DNA of 64,000 bases from Lyngbya sp. HA4199-MV5 (GTDB lineage: Bacteria > Cyanobacteriota > Cyanobacteriia > Leptolyngbyales > Leptolyngbyaceae). Shown here in pieces: positions 25,701-34,054 of the stretch; the stretch's first letter is position 1; every line of letters starts with the position of its first letter. The stretch is from NCBI GenBank assembly GCA_019359375.1, contig JAHHHL010000012.1:62001-126000 (forward strand), read 5' to 3'. Both the position numbers and the translations under genes were made by a program. The notes under the pieces are model-generated. The model was given only the letters and a program-made list of their open reading frames with translations, made no database searches and was not told the DNA's origin.

Positions 25701-28427
25701 AAAACCCTGTATCAGCCCTTGCGTGACAATGGTTGATGCTTTGTCTGCAAACGCTTCAGTGTGGTTGCGTAGCCGCGTCATGCCCTCTGTTGCTTGATTC
25801 ACGATCGCGGCTATAGGCACATTCGCCGTTGCCTGTAACTGCTGATTGGCGATCGCTCTGCTCAAGTCATCCGCCAGCGTCACCCCTTGAGCAGCCGCAC
25901 CCCGCAACAGGTCTTCAAAGGCTTGCTGGATGTCTTCAGCGCTACGTGTGTTGAGGAGTTGCAGCAGGTCAGACACCTGCAAGAGCAAGACCGCTGCTCG
26001 TTCACGACCCATGAGAGAGCCGGGTGTCTCCTGGCTGTAACTCCGCAGTATTTGCGCTTCTAACGCCTGGTAGCTGGATTCTAAAGCGCTGTTGACACGC
26101 TCGATCGCGCTATCCTCTAGTCCCTGGAGCAATTTGTCAGCGCGATCGATAATGCCGACGACTGGGTTTACCGCATCAATACGGCTCGTTCCACCAGTCG
26201 TTGTGGACTTTGGGAGTGTGCGATCGCTGCCTCCATCATCAGAATCAGCCCTGCCGTGACGCTCTTTGATGTCAGCAATTAATTTTCCGTAACGAGGCAC
26301 CTTATACAAAGGATCGTCGTGAATGGCTTTGCCTGCTTCTGCTGCAAAAGCATTCTTCTGGCTATCGCTCAAGCGATCGTAGATTTGAGCCGAATATTCT
26401 AGTACCGCTCGATTGTTTTCACCGCCAGCCACCCCTCTCATGCCCTGCCGCAGATTCGCTCCAGCATCCCGTACCTGGTCTGCATCCAACGACTGCTTGC
26501 CCCTGAGTCTACGTTGATCCTGCGTTCTGTCAAGCGCTGCTTCTGTACTGCCATTTGGATCGATTGGATGCAGCAATGCGTTCTTGTAGGCTTTATCACC
26601 CGCGTCGGATAGATCGAGTTTCGCAAGTTCAGCCAAGCGGCTTTTTACTTCAAAACTGCTGTGTCCATTTGCTTCTAGCGTTTCTTTATCACTTTTTGTT
26701 TTGGCAGGTTTAGCTTTAAGGGCAGCAAGTCTCTCTCGCGTGCTAGTCCTTGAACCGCTTTTGTTCTTTGCTGAGCGAGCCTTTGCAGAGTTAGTTTTTA
26801 CCTTTGGCAGTTCTTGAGGCGCGATTTCACCCTTGCCACCATGCACTGCAAATCCAGCTTTGTACGCCGCATGATCAGGATGGTCTGATGGTTTAGTGCC
26901 TTTCCACCCTTTACCACAAGCTGCATCCAGGCGTACTTTATCTAGTCGATCGTCATCGTCATCCTCGTCGTCTTCAAAAACATCACTCAGAGCAGAAACG
27001 GTGTCTTCTGTCTCATTCTCTCCCTCACCTTCTGCCTCTGCCTCCTCGCCCTCCGCCTCTGCTTGCTCTTCTGCCTCCGCTTGCTGCTTCGCCCATAGAT
27101 CTGGCTGTAACTGACGCTCGATCGTGTACTCACTGCCAGACCAGGCGCTTTCTCGCACCTCTTCTGGTAGTAGCACCCCTGCTTGGATTGAGGGCACATC
27201 TACGCCTTGCGTCTGGTCTTTGCGGAGCTCTGTTTGCTCTTTCAGGTTGAGGCGAAGTGCCGATCGATAGCTCACACCCCAACTATCAGGCAACCGTCCA
27301 CCTGTTGGTCCGTTTTGCGCTAGGAAAGTGAGCCGCAAGAAATCCTCGATCGGCTCTTCAAAAATCTCGGCACGGTAATCACTGACGCAATCCGCCCAGC
27401 CGTACTTGTCACCTGTTGCTGAGTTGCTCAATGCCGTCTTCTGCGAACTGCCCCAAAGCTGCGAAGGCGGCATTGCAGCAGCAGCAGAAGTATCATCCTT
27501 GAGTCGATCGATCAGCGCATCCAGTCCGCCAAAGTTGCGGCTGATAAAGGTGCCATCTTCCCGATCGGCATCCATTGCCAGCCCACCCAGGCTAGACATC
27601 GACATCAAAATGGCTTGAAACCGATGGAAGATCTTTTCCTGGTCGCCTGACTGAATCAGTTGCGCCAACCCTTGCAACTTGTAGACAAACTGGTTGTAAT
27701 CCTGCACCATGCGCGTCGAATACTCGATCGCAATCAGGTAGCGCACAAAGCTCTGGAAAAACGTTTGCAGCACTGAATCATGGAAGCCCGATGAACCAAT
27801 CAGCATGTCGCCCCAGAGCCTTTTGCCAGGGAAGCGGAGGACACGCGATCGATGAATCTTGCCGTTTACCTGTTGTCCAGGTAATGCTTCTGTTGCGGGC
27901 ACGTAAAGGCTATAAAGTTCAGGGTGCCCTGGTCGTCCTGTTTGCGTTTCAGGATAGATACGCCAGCGATCGACTGGATACAACCAGGAGATTTTACGGA
28001 TGCGTCCTTCGTTGACAGGTTCCCAAGGTTCACCACCGTCATCGATGCCAATAATCACAAAGCCGTCACCGTCCAGCCGTCCAGCGATCGCGGCTTCACG
28101 CACCATGCTTCGCAGCTTCAAATCTTCGCTGTACTGCACCGCTTTGGCAGGGATACCTTTGCGTCCCTTACCGATCGTCACCTCTAGCCAGTTGTTAGCA
28201 GTAGCAGCTTTGGGCAGCAGATCCACCACTTTCTCGCAGATTTTGCTCTTACGGTAGAGCGCTTGCAGTTCGACTCGCGAGAGCGGTGAGAAGTTGAGAT
28301 TGATGTTGTGCTCTAAATACTTGTCGCGTCCCTGTTGCCCTAATCCTGTCGCACGGTTGCCTAGCATCGCCAGGGCATTGAGGGCAACACCATCATTGCG
28401 TATTTCAGTAATCGCCGAATCGGTCAT
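22773..28427 (-). CDS. giant portal-MuF-ADP-ribosyltransferase-like polyprotein
   Basis: 1884 aa. Order: portal domain about 40-450 (LSRVELQALYRKSKICEKVV, WLYPVDRW, an ELRKDQTQGVD block); acidic linker about 450-500; a HPDHAAYKAG element about 515; MuF head-morphogenesis domain about 880-1010 with SRLCPFCAARN, then LPAHVACRC; a second HPDHAAY cluster about 1080-1130; an ADP-ribosyltransferase/DUF3626-like region about 1230-1430 with EAQVHGGV; a second ART-like segment about 1545-1590 (LMVRGV, QFQTGDYFTG, YGNGTYVG); then a basic helical tail. Portal and MuF form the packaging channel and an ejected protein. The C-terminal domains are probably toxins delivered with DNA; that role is inferred. 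Confidence 0.8.
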   Translation of the reverse strand: MTDSAITEIRNDGVALNALAMLGNRATGLGQQGRDKYLEHNINLNFSPLSRVELQALYRKSKICEKVVDLLPKAATANNWLEVTIGKGRKGIPAKAVQYSEDLKLRSMVREAAIAGRLDGDGFVIIGIDDGGEPWEPVNEGRIRKISWLYPVDRWRIYPETQTGRPGHPELYSLYVPATEALPGQQVNGKIHRSRVLRFPGKRLWGDMLIGSSGFHDSVLQTFFQSFVRYLIAIEYSTRMVQDYNQFVYKLQGLAQLIQSGDQEKIFHRFQAILMSMSSLGGLAMDADREDGTFISRNFGGLDALIDRLKDDTSAAAAMPPSQLWGSSQKTALSNSATGDKYGWADCVSDYRAEIFEEPIEDFLRLTFLAQNGPTGGRLPDSWGVSYRSALRLNLKEQTELRKDQTQGVDVPSIQAGVLLPEEVRESAWSGSEYTIERQLQPDLWAKQQAEAEEQAEAEGEEAEAEGEGENETEDTVSALSDVFEDDEDDDDDRLDKVRLDAACGKGWKGTKPSDHPDHAAYKAGFAVHGGKGEIAPQELPKVKTNSAKARSAKNKSGSRTSTRERLAALKAKPAKTKSDKETLEANGHSSFEVKSRLAELAKLDLSDAGDKAYKNALLHPIDPNGSTEAALDRTQDQRRLRGKQSLDADQVRDAGANLRQGMRGVAGGENNRAVLEYSAQIYDRLSDSQKNAFAAEAGKAIHDDPLYKVPRYGKLIADIKERHGRADSDDGGSDRTLPKSTTTGGTSRIDAVNPVVGIIDRADKLLQGLEDSAIERVNSALESSYQALEAQILRSYSQETPGSLMGRERAAVLLLQVSDLLQLLNTRSAEDIQQAFEDLLRGAAAQGVTLADDLSRAIANQQLQATANVPIAAIVNQATEGMTRLRNHTEAFADKASTIVTQGLIQGFGTDKIASLLHQQLGVVKARATAIARTESLAASNASAIASYQANGLSLGTWQSTLDSRLCPFCAARNQKIYRLEDIVLPAHVACRCFASPASERWLQLGLIDTKWATDFRAKSLAELRSQGLEPDDGASPFERANGLDAPEPVWSPEARSDSFECDEWREDAGTPCGRSWIKAGAKCTKGVSGGHPSANPNHPGHAAYQGTMAATTGKHTHPAAQSNHPDHAAYAAAHSQHGGKTPLPSGGGGAAPAQTAAKSKAAKQTGKRSTSKAQSNNTPISSTTPAQPANPVKLNQTELTSKRADLEKRFGKKLVQDAEANTKKVLSDADVFVRVGSTDTLEKVLGSGFKTSAELNVTGHSIPNLADKNYQDARNRVEARTLGYDAKTTQPGDRPIYGYLGSSDLNGQSHADVSRAYGSIAVKLKSDVKDRASFTGADSFKSGIASEVNNPNAASLVSLTRHGYDRDQLPAHYPSYMKGDQNDQSALQNAAKAKSIDDLAPKLSPTGNAYMEAQVHGGVKPSDIAAIHFEPSGVSDRPSADVAKFAKANNVDLYVSGKKLSSQEVDHIITPPTDHALHNLNDALDKGDLQGIFTHVDTIATHAATVKMASGERDKYLKAMYQIAGYDGKPTVGSSADVTKTWQDGGTLMVRGVNQGTTDRTQFLKQFQTGDYFTGNGIYGNGTYVGHAGTIVNGKFVGHDSKTATADAKRAFDDVAKHNYINSSSVTMQMALTKDAKVATQSAIQSQRKAALKKLQVLQKAEEKRIQSAGQNLNAADLQKYNAAHAKASLDNDAEFGTAKPKLTGKIQTNFGAEELHSYSAASTAKGSKLDFQIKSEQDLFGAIMGHSQKDWHYQDENGSWQKVKTRKEALDKGHRAAIARKSTEDALKAAGLTHAPGQTSQVTQQKLKALRDKIDAVKHVMGLNLGDTNGISYFAMIKGYDAVALNQSYEKKTFMTLLNRSKVVIQKDELDYTKAKKTGAL

Positions 28428-28465
28428 CTACAGTAAGAAACGCTTTGAGGCGAGAGTTCCTACTG

Positions 28466-28879
28466 TTATGGACCCGCAAAGATTGACATCACCGCACTGC
28501 CAGGATTCAGCACTGCACTAAACCCGTCTGGTACGGTCAGCCCCAGCGATCGATCCAAACGTTGCTGCTGCTCCATATAGCCCTGCACGAGGGCAGGCAA
28601 ATTGAACAGCGTCTGCGCCGTACCCTTTGGTTCGCTCACAGTTAAACTTTGGAAGGTGGCACCATCGGCACTCACGATCGACTGATCCGATCGGTTTGTT
28701 CTGATCAACGTACTACCGACAAAATATGGTCGATAGGTTTTGGTACCAGTGGAGTCTGTGCCAGCGCTGTCTGACAGCATGAGATTGACACGATAGTCGC
28801 TGATGGTAGCACTATCGATGCTGGTCAGTTCTCGTACCAGTGCCAGCATTGCCGTTGCGTCGGTGTATGCATTTGCCAT
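28466..28879 (-). CDS. hypothetical protein between terminase and portal
   Basis: 137 aa, directly after the large terminase. The start MANAYTDATAMLALVREL and the Gly/Ser/Thr-rich middle (SDSAGTDSTGTKT) do not match a family I know. Its place would fit a head accessory protein. Confidence 0.6.
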   Translation of the reverse strand: MANAYTDATAMLALVRELTSIDSATISDYRVNLMLSDSAGTDSTGTKTYRPYFVGSTLIRTNRSDQSIVSADGATFQSLTVSEPKGTAQTLFNLPALVQGYMEQQQRLDRSLGLTVPDGFSAVLNPGSAVMSIFAGP

Positions 28880-30187
28880 TTACCATTCTCCTACCCAGTT
28901 GCCGCTAAGCTGACTCTTAATCAAGGGAGACAGCGCATAACGTGCGCTGTCGATCGCGTGATTGTGTTTATCGACAATGGCTGGCAGAATGTCGCCCGCA
29001 GCATTTGTCTTGTACCGATACAACCTGCATTCTTCAGCAAAATGCGTGCAGCGCTGATGTACTACTATCTTGTCAAAATTCCTGAGAAAAGCAATCCCGT
29101 CCTCTACCGAGCCTGCCCACTTATCGGCGGCAACCAAGTAGGGTATACCAGGACGATCGCGCTTTTGCTGCGAGACATGGCTAATCGATTCTGGTCGTGA
29201 GTTATCGGCACGGACTGTGTGTTTTTCAATCTCTGGGAGGTCACGCATCCAGCGATCGGCAGTCTGGTCTAACTCTAGCTGTAACGCCCAGGATTCGTAC
29301 TCTACCCACAAACATTGATCATAAATCCAGAGCTTCACGGCTGCGGTCGGGTCAGCGGCAAAGCCCCAGTCGGCTCCAAAGTAGGGACCATCCCAGTCGC
29401 TACCTGGTACAAATTCATCCAGCCGCCACTTGTCGCCAAAGATTTGGAGCTGCGATTTGATGTTGTAGCCACCCTGCCAGACGTGTTGGTAATAATCAGT
29501 GTCGCGCTGACGGTCAAGTGCCATCTCTGCCAGTGATTCAGCAGGTAGCAGCGGATTCTGGTCGTAGTTCACTGAGACAACGATCGCGCCTTCTGGTACA
29601 CCTGTTTCGCCACGAAAGAAATGATCAACAGCATCAGTGGGTTGATCGGGGTTCCAGGTAAACCAGATCTCCGAACCAGGGGTGCGAATGGTAGGGCGGA
29701 GGAGAGTGAGCGATCGGGCGCTCAAGTTCTGCGCTTCTTCGACCCAGGCAAGACCGAATCCTTCCAATGATTTGATGGAATCGGCTGTGTGGTCTTGCAT
29801 CCCTTGAAAAATGCAAATGCCGTTGCCGCCCTTGCGCCTGATTTCAGTAGTAAGAATGGTAAACAGGTGCCTCACTCCCATCTCTTGAATTTTCTTCTCC
29901 AGTAGCGCTTTAGCGGAGAATTTGAGCGATTTTTGAATCTCACGAATACAGACCACTCGCAGATCTGGTTCTGCCACCATGCGCTGTACCGCTTTTTCAG
30001 CAAAGTGATGGGACTTACCCGCACTACGCCCCCCGTAAGCTGCCTTGTAGCGTGATGACTCCTTGAAAGGCAACGCCCAGTCTGGAATCTGAAGTTGTAG
30101 GTGAATAGGCTGCGATCGCGGCTTCACAGGCGGCAACCACTTATTCAGTCGCTTCTCTCTCCGCTCTAGCCGCTCTAAGCCTTTCAT
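28880..30187 (-). CDS. terL: terminase large subunit
   Basis: 435 aa. The ATPase has Walker A YGGRSAGKSH (51-60), Walker B GLAWVEEAQ (145-153) and motif III WFTWNPDQP. The nuclease domain begins with YFGADWGFAADP, holding the first metal-binding Asp, and a later D-SRPESISH supplies another acidic site. This is the PBSX-type family that packages DNA into the prohead. It overlaps the small subunit gene by 47 bases. Confidence 0.93.
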   Translation of the reverse strand: MKGLERLERREKRLNKWLPPVKPRSQPIHLQLQIPDWALPFKESSRYKAAYGGRSAGKSHHFAEKAVQRMVAEPDLRVVCIREIQKSLKFSAKALLEKKIQEMGVRHLFTILTTEIRRKGGNGICIFQGMQDHTADSIKSLEGFGLAWVEEAQNLSARSLTLLRPTIRTPGSEIWFTWNPDQPTDAVDHFFRGETGVPEGAIVVSVNYDQNPLLPAESLAEMALDRQRDTDYYQHVWQGGYNIKSQLQIFGDKWRLDEFVPGSDWDGPYFGADWGFAADPTAAVKLWIYDQCLWVEYESWALQLELDQTADRWMRDLPEIEKHTVRADNSRPESISHVSQQKRDRPGIPYLVAADKWAGSVEDGIAFLRNFDKIVVHQRCTHFAEECRLYRYKTNAAGDILPAIVDKHNHAIDSARYALSPLIKSQLSGNWVGEW

Positions 30188-30530
30188 CTACCATTTTTTG
30201 TGTGAGTGCTATGTCTGCCAACGTTTCAGCGGCTCCGGTTATGGCAGCGATTGCCTCTGGTTTAGCGGGATCTGCCTGCTGCCCTGCCTGCTTCAAGAAA
30301 TTGATGCAACTAGCTAAAGCAGCAGGTAAATCTTCAGCCCACTGTTCATCCTTAGCTTGCCTCAAATCCCGGAAAAATTCCCTAAACTTGCTGTCAGTTT
30401 CGAGCCTAACACGCCACCCTTCGATAGACTTGACGGTCACTTCGTATTTTTCCGCAGCCGCACGATCGCCCATCAAAATCGCATCGACCAAGGCTTTCGC
30501 TGCACGCTCTTTGTTGAATTCTCTAGACAT
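30141..30530 (-). CDS. terS: terminase small subunit candidate
   Basis: 129 aa. An N-terminal helix-turn-helix-like region (AAEKYEVTVKSIEGWRVRL) is followed by long helices, the usual layout of DNA-recognising small terminases. It lies immediately before, and overlaps, the large subunit. Length and position agree with the family. The motif alone is not diagnostic. Confidence 0.7.
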   Translation of the reverse strand: MSREFNKERAAKALVDAILMGDRAAAEKYEVTVKSIEGWRVRLETDSKFREFFRDLRQAKDEQWAEDLPAALASCINFLKQAGQQADPAKPEAIAAITGAAETLADIALTQKMVDERLRAARAEREATE

Positions 30531-30581
30531 AAATCAATCATTCCCCGCTCTCTGAGGGATTGCCCCAGATAACTAAAAGAA

Positions 30582-30601
30582 AACCCTGCCACAGCAGGGT
30601 T
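30582..30601 (-). terminator. intrinsic terminator within the late operon
   Basis: Arms AACCCTGC and GCAGGGTT around CACA, followed on the minus strand by TTTCTTTTAGTT. It separates the regulator genes from the terminase/virion genes and may reduce late transcription until antitermination or a late promoter acts. Confidence 0.7.
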
Positions 30602-30635
30602 CGTGCAGACTTCCAGAGAGTCGTAACAAGCAAAA

Positions 30636-30866
30636 CTAGAGATTGAGTGTTGACTCAGTTGTCACAGGTGTTTCTACTGGTGGCGCTGGCGTTAGTTCCG
30701 GTGCTGGCAGAATGCCCGTGAGCTTCACAATGAGCGCGTTCACCCTGTCCGTTTCAGGAGTCAGGTCAACCGTAGTCACCTGCCCAATTTTGGCATTCAG
30801 GTCAGCGATCGCCGTTTGCAATTCAGGCACCAGCACCACCACTTGATCAATTAGAGTTGTCATCAT
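30636..30866 (-). CDS. small coiled-coil protein
   Basis: 76 aa from ATGATG at 30866, with a GGAGAG site upstream; the longer reading from 30962 lacks one. A hydrophobic heptad region (LIDQVVVLVPELQTAIADLN) is followed by a Pro/Thr/Val-rich tail. Function unknown. Confidence 0.5.
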   Translation of the reverse strand: MMTTLIDQVVVLVPELQTAIADLNAKIGQVTTVDLTPETDRVNALIVKLTGILPAPELTPAPPVETPVTTESTLNL

Positions 30867-30948
30867 TTGCTCTCCAATAATCTGAGAATTTTGGGAAGGC
30901 TCTGAGGGAGGAGCGCGATCGCCTCCAAGCGATCGCTGCTGTGCATGA

Positions 30949-31659
30949 CTAAGATTCCTCACCCAAAAGCGAGCGCCCTTCTAATTGCAGTACTTCTGGC
31001 AGTACATTCAACCCCAGTACACGGCGCACAAACGCTTTAAGCTGATCCTCCAAGCTGATGGCTTGCAATTCAGGCTTCAGCAAATGCGTTTCGCCAGTGG
31101 ATGTCGCGATCGTCACAATATCACCCTTAATCGCTTTAACAGTGACGGGTTGCCCAAAAAGTGCATGGTTAGGGTTGCAGACGATCGCGGGTTGATTTGC
31201 TGCCAAGTCGCTGCGAGAACGGCGATCGACAACAGCTTTCACCACTGCTGCTGTGGGCTTACCACCTGCTGCTGCTACTGCTTCTGCCCAAGCTTCCCGT
31301 TGTTCTTCAGGTGCAAGGTTGGCTTTAGCGATCGGGCGTAATTGTGCTTCTGACTCTGGCAAGATGCCGACAATTGTCGGCATCTCAAGCATCAGGTTGG
31401 CATACACCTCCCCTGCTTTCATCAACATGTACGCATAGTCTCTGGAAAGGTTTAAGTCCGTTTGACAAAATTCTTCAAACGAATCGTATTCTTCACGGTA
31501 GAGGCGTTCTCCCCGAATAATTTGAAGCGCCTGTACGCCGTCCCAAAAGCCCTGCATCCCTTTGCGAAAGCGCTCTTTGAGGATGCCGTATTCCACACGT
31601 TGGTTTTCTGAAAGCCTGGTCAAGCGGGAAGAGGGCATAGCAGTATAGTTGCAGTACAC
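30949..31659 (-). CDS. phage/plasmid DNA-binding regulator, ParB-like type
   Basis: 236 aa; Met 8 (31638) is an alternative start. Residues about 15-125 (LYREEYDSFEEFCQTDLNLS, YAYMLMKAGEVYANL, LPESEAQLRPIAK, LAPEEQREAW) follow the HTH layout found in cyanobacterial phage- and plasmid-borne proteins often annotated as ParB-like. A small beta domain follows (GQPVTVKAIKGDIVTIAT). It probably binds DNA; whether for partition, replication or transcription is open. It is preceded directly by the sigma gene. Confidence 0.6.
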   Translation of the reverse strand: MYCNYTAMPSSRLTRLSENQRVEYGILKERFRKGMQGFWDGVQALQIIRGERLYREEYDSFEEFCQTDLNLSRDYAYMLMKAGEVYANLMLEMPTIVGILPESEAQLRPIAKANLAPEEQREAWAEAVAAAGGKPTAAVVKAVVDRRSRSDLAANQPAIVCNPNHALFGQPVTVKAIKGDIVTIATSTGETHLLKPELQAISLEDQLKAFVRRVLGLNVLPEVLQLEGRSLLGEES

Positions 31660-31666
31660 GTCAACA

Positions 31667-32182
31667 CTACGGTTCCCTACCCGACTCTGCCAACTCGGTC
31701 AGGCTAACTACCCGTTTCTTGACTGCCAGCACAATAAACTCCCAGTCATCCTTGGGAGCGCCTGGGGCAGACTTCAGAATGGCGGCAATCTCCGCTAAAG
31801 ATCGCTCAACCCCAAGTGCCGCTAACCTCTTTTGGTCGCGCTCCACACGTTGATAGAATTCAATTAAGCGCCGCGGTGTTTTGATGGCATCCCAGCGATC
31901 GCGCAAATGATGTCCGATCTCACCCGTGATATAAGGCACAGCGAAAGAGCTAAAAGCTGTACCGCGTTGCGGGTCAAACTTACGGATGGCTTTAAGCAAG
32001 CCCAATGAAGCAATTTGCTCTAAATCTTCATAAGGTTCTAAACACTGATGGCTATACTGGTGCGCGTATTTTCGTGCCAGGTTGCGGTGCTGTGCAAAAA
32101 ACCTACTCTCTGCACGTTGTTGTAACCTGTAACGCGCCACAATGCTGGAGGACGATAACCGTGTAGGAGCAGTACAAACCAT
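31667..32182 (-). CDS. SigF/SigB-like sigma factor lacking region 4
   Basis: 171 aa. Region 2 is clear at about 50-100: YEDLEQIASLGLLKAIRKFD, FSSFAVPYITGEIGHHLRDR, the core-binding and -10 recognition part of SigF/B-type factors. A region-3-like helix block follows (PRRLIEFYQRVERDQKRL, RSLAEIAAIL). It then stops, without the region 4 helix-turn-helix that binds the -35 element. It is the first gene of the late operon. A role in late gene expression is likely by context. Confidence 0.8.
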   Translation of the reverse strand: MVCTAPTRLSSSSIVARYRLQQRAESRFFAQHRNLARKYAHQYSHQCLEPYEDLEQIASLGLLKAIRKFDPQRGTAFSSFAVPYITGEIGHHLRDRWDAIKTPRRLIEFYQRVERDQKRLAALGVERSLAEIAAILKSAPGAPKDDWEFIVLAVKKRVVSLTELAESGREP

Positions 32183-32382
32183 AGTGTCAGACGCTTCAGG
32201 ATGGTTCTATTAAGCCCTAAAGTGAGCGCGATCGCCACTTTTGGAAGGGAACGTTAACACCGTACTACTGCACCTGAAAGTCATGTCCACCAAACCATCG
32301 ATCAGCGCTGGGGTGAACTGACAGGGAGTGTTGCAGCAGGGACGATCGCCCCGTTCACCTTTAATGCGTTTGAATCGAACTA
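32183..32382. promoter_or_regulatory. divergent intergenic region
   Basis: Two hundred bases between the divergent sigma gene (minus) and the 32383 gene (plus). It must hold the start of the 31-kb late transcription unit. I cannot point to a convincing -10/-35 pair. Confidence 0.4.
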
Positions 32383-33588
32383 ATGCTGACCCGCAAAGAG
32401 TTGCACGAGCAGGTACGTCGGGATCAGCGCGATCGGCAAACTGCTCCTGATGACCAAAGCCACAAAAGCGCGATCGTGGGCATGGGTAAACGCGACCCGC
32501 AGACGGGACAGCATGAGGTGCTGTTGCCTGATGGCTCGGTTGAGGTGGGGGAGAAAGTCTTCAGCAGCAGCCTGCCAGAAGGGAGTCAGGTGCTAGGGAT
32601 TCTTCAAGAGGCTGGTGGGTGGTTGCTGGACGAACGGGATGTCACGGCAAGAATTTCGTCTGCGGCAGAGGAACCGGTTGGGAAGATCAAATATCTCTAT
32701 TCAATCATCAACTCAACCACAAGGAAAACTGAGTATTGGGTAGGAGGCTGGCAAGCGCAGCCTAAATTTTTATTCGTGGTGCAAGATTTTATCCCGCTAA
32801 CCCCCTTCCCTAGCTTCAATATTCGCTTATCCAACCGTGCTAAAAGCGCTTATACGGTTGATCTGGGCAAGGTGACCGGAAGCGGGTTGCTCATACCAGG
32901 CTTTCCACCAGGGTCAAACAAAGCGGGTTATTTCGTCACTCTGGATCAAAACGGTTCTGTCGTGTATCAAAGCCGCACGTTAGTAGGCGATCGAGAAAAC
33001 TTTTTCTCCATTGGTCTCGTTTCCAATAGTTTTTACTACGCTCCTATCAACGATGCCAGCAGTATCCTGACTGGCAGTTGGACAACGTGCTTTCAAGGTA
33101 TAGCCACAAGCGGTTATGGTGCTGATATTACTAATGTCCGGCAATACCATTTACCTGCCTTTATTAGTCTCAATCCTGCCAGTATCTATCGCGGTGATGC
33201 GCCTGATGGAACAAGTTTGGTGTATCAAACTTTTGCCATTAATAAAACTGGAAATTGCGGCGTTGGCAGACTCGCGGCAACGCCATACAGCAGCAGCCAA
33301 CTTTATTGGCTTGAAGTCGGTATGCTAGGCGCAGCGCAGAGCTTGACTTTCTTGCCATTACAAACCGGAGCTTTAAGAGCGCAATATCGCATTGACTGCT
33401 TTGATCGAATTTTCAGTGTTTTTAGCCGCACAGATCTGGATTTGGCTAAACAAAAAACAGTGGCGATCGACTTTTACAAGGGGTTAACAGGTGAAAAAAC
33501 GAACACAAAGAAAACGAAAGTTTATCCAATACCACTGAAACAACGATCGCTCTCCCCGATTATCATTGACGCTTCTTATCATCCTTAA
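32383..33588 (+). CDS. paralogue of the tail protein at 4582-5700
   Basis: 401 aa. The N-terminal part is a basic, Gln-rich helix plus GKRDPQTGQHEVLLPDGSVE (beta domain). From about residue 105 the sequence GKIKYLYSIINSTTRK, then VGGWQAQP, aligns with 4582-5700, and both end in -SYHP. It is divergently oriented from the virion operon yet shares a large virion domain. Possibly a second receptor-contact protein or a duplicated host-range cassette. Confidence 0.65.
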   Translation: MLTRKELHEQVRRDQRDRQTAPDDQSHKSAIVGMGKRDPQTGQHEVLLPDGSVEVGEKVFSSSLPEGSQVLGILQEAGGWLLDERDVTARISSAAEEPVGKIKYLYSIINSTTRKTEYWVGGWQAQPKFLFVVQDFIPLTPFPSFNIRLSNRAKSAYTVDLGKVTGSGLLIPGFPPGSNKAGYFVTLDQNGSVVYQSRTLVGDRENFFSIGLVSNSFYYAPINDASSILTGSWTTCFQGIATSGYGADITNVRQYHLPAFISLNPASIYRGDAPDGTSLVYQTFAINKTGNCGVGRLAATPYSSSQLYWLEVGMLGAAQSLTFLPLQTGALRAQYRIDCFDRIFSVFSRTDLDLAKQKTVAIDFYKGLTGEKTNTKKTKVYPIPLKQRSLSPIIIDASYHP

Positions 33589-33598
33589 TTGTAAGCAT

Positions 33599-33621
33599 AC
33601 CCCGGTCTGAAGACGCGGGGT
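33599..33621 (+). terminator. hairpin after 32383-33588
   Basis: Outer arms ACCCCG/CGGGGT and inner GTCT/AGAC close a compact hairpin, followed by TTT. Confidence 0.5.
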
Positions 33622-33645
33622 TTCCAAACGTATCAGGTATTTCTG

Positions 33646-33906
33646 ATGACCCGCACCGAACTCACCGCTCAAACCCGTTTCCAACAATCCATGCGCGTTC
33701 TCACTCAAGGTAACAGCTCGTCGCCCTACGGGTTGAGAGCAGTAACGGGCTATCTGGGCAAACGAGATGCTCAGACGGGCGATCGGACTTTCACTGATGC
33801 AACAGGTGTAACCACCCCTGCCCGTGACTTGAGAACTGGCGCTCAACCCTCAGACCATGAGGCGGCAGGGATTCAAGTTGAAGGCGGCAAGAACTATGTG
33901 CGCTAG
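33646..33906 (+). CDS. short paralogue of the 32383 protein N-terminus
   Basis: 86 aa. MTRTELTAQTRFQQS, then GYLGKRDAQTGDRTFTDATG, aligns with MLTRKELHEQVRRDQ and GMGKRDPQTGQ in 32383-33588. It keeps the basic helix and beta domain but lacks the large C-terminal domain, mirroring the 4286/4582 pair. Confidence 0.6.
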   Translation: MTRTELTAQTRFQQSMRVLTQGNSSSPYGLRAVTGYLGKRDAQTGDRTFTDATGVTTPARDLRTGAQPSDHEAAGIQVEGGKNYVR

Positions 33907-33982
33907 AGAGAAGACAGCTATACTGGACTGATACAGAAGTTCTATATTGAGTTCTATGTCTGGGGCGATCGAAGTCACTCTT

Positions 33983-34013
33983 CCCCTTGTGCGAATGCCA
34001 CGAGGGGTTTTTT
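33983..34013 (+). terminator. intrinsic terminator
   Basis: CCCCTTGTG pairs with CACGAGGGG (one G-T pair), followed by six T. Confidence 0.75.
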
Positions 34014-34054
34014 ATGGCTTAATGGAAGCGTCCTGTACCAATGGAGCTAGTACA

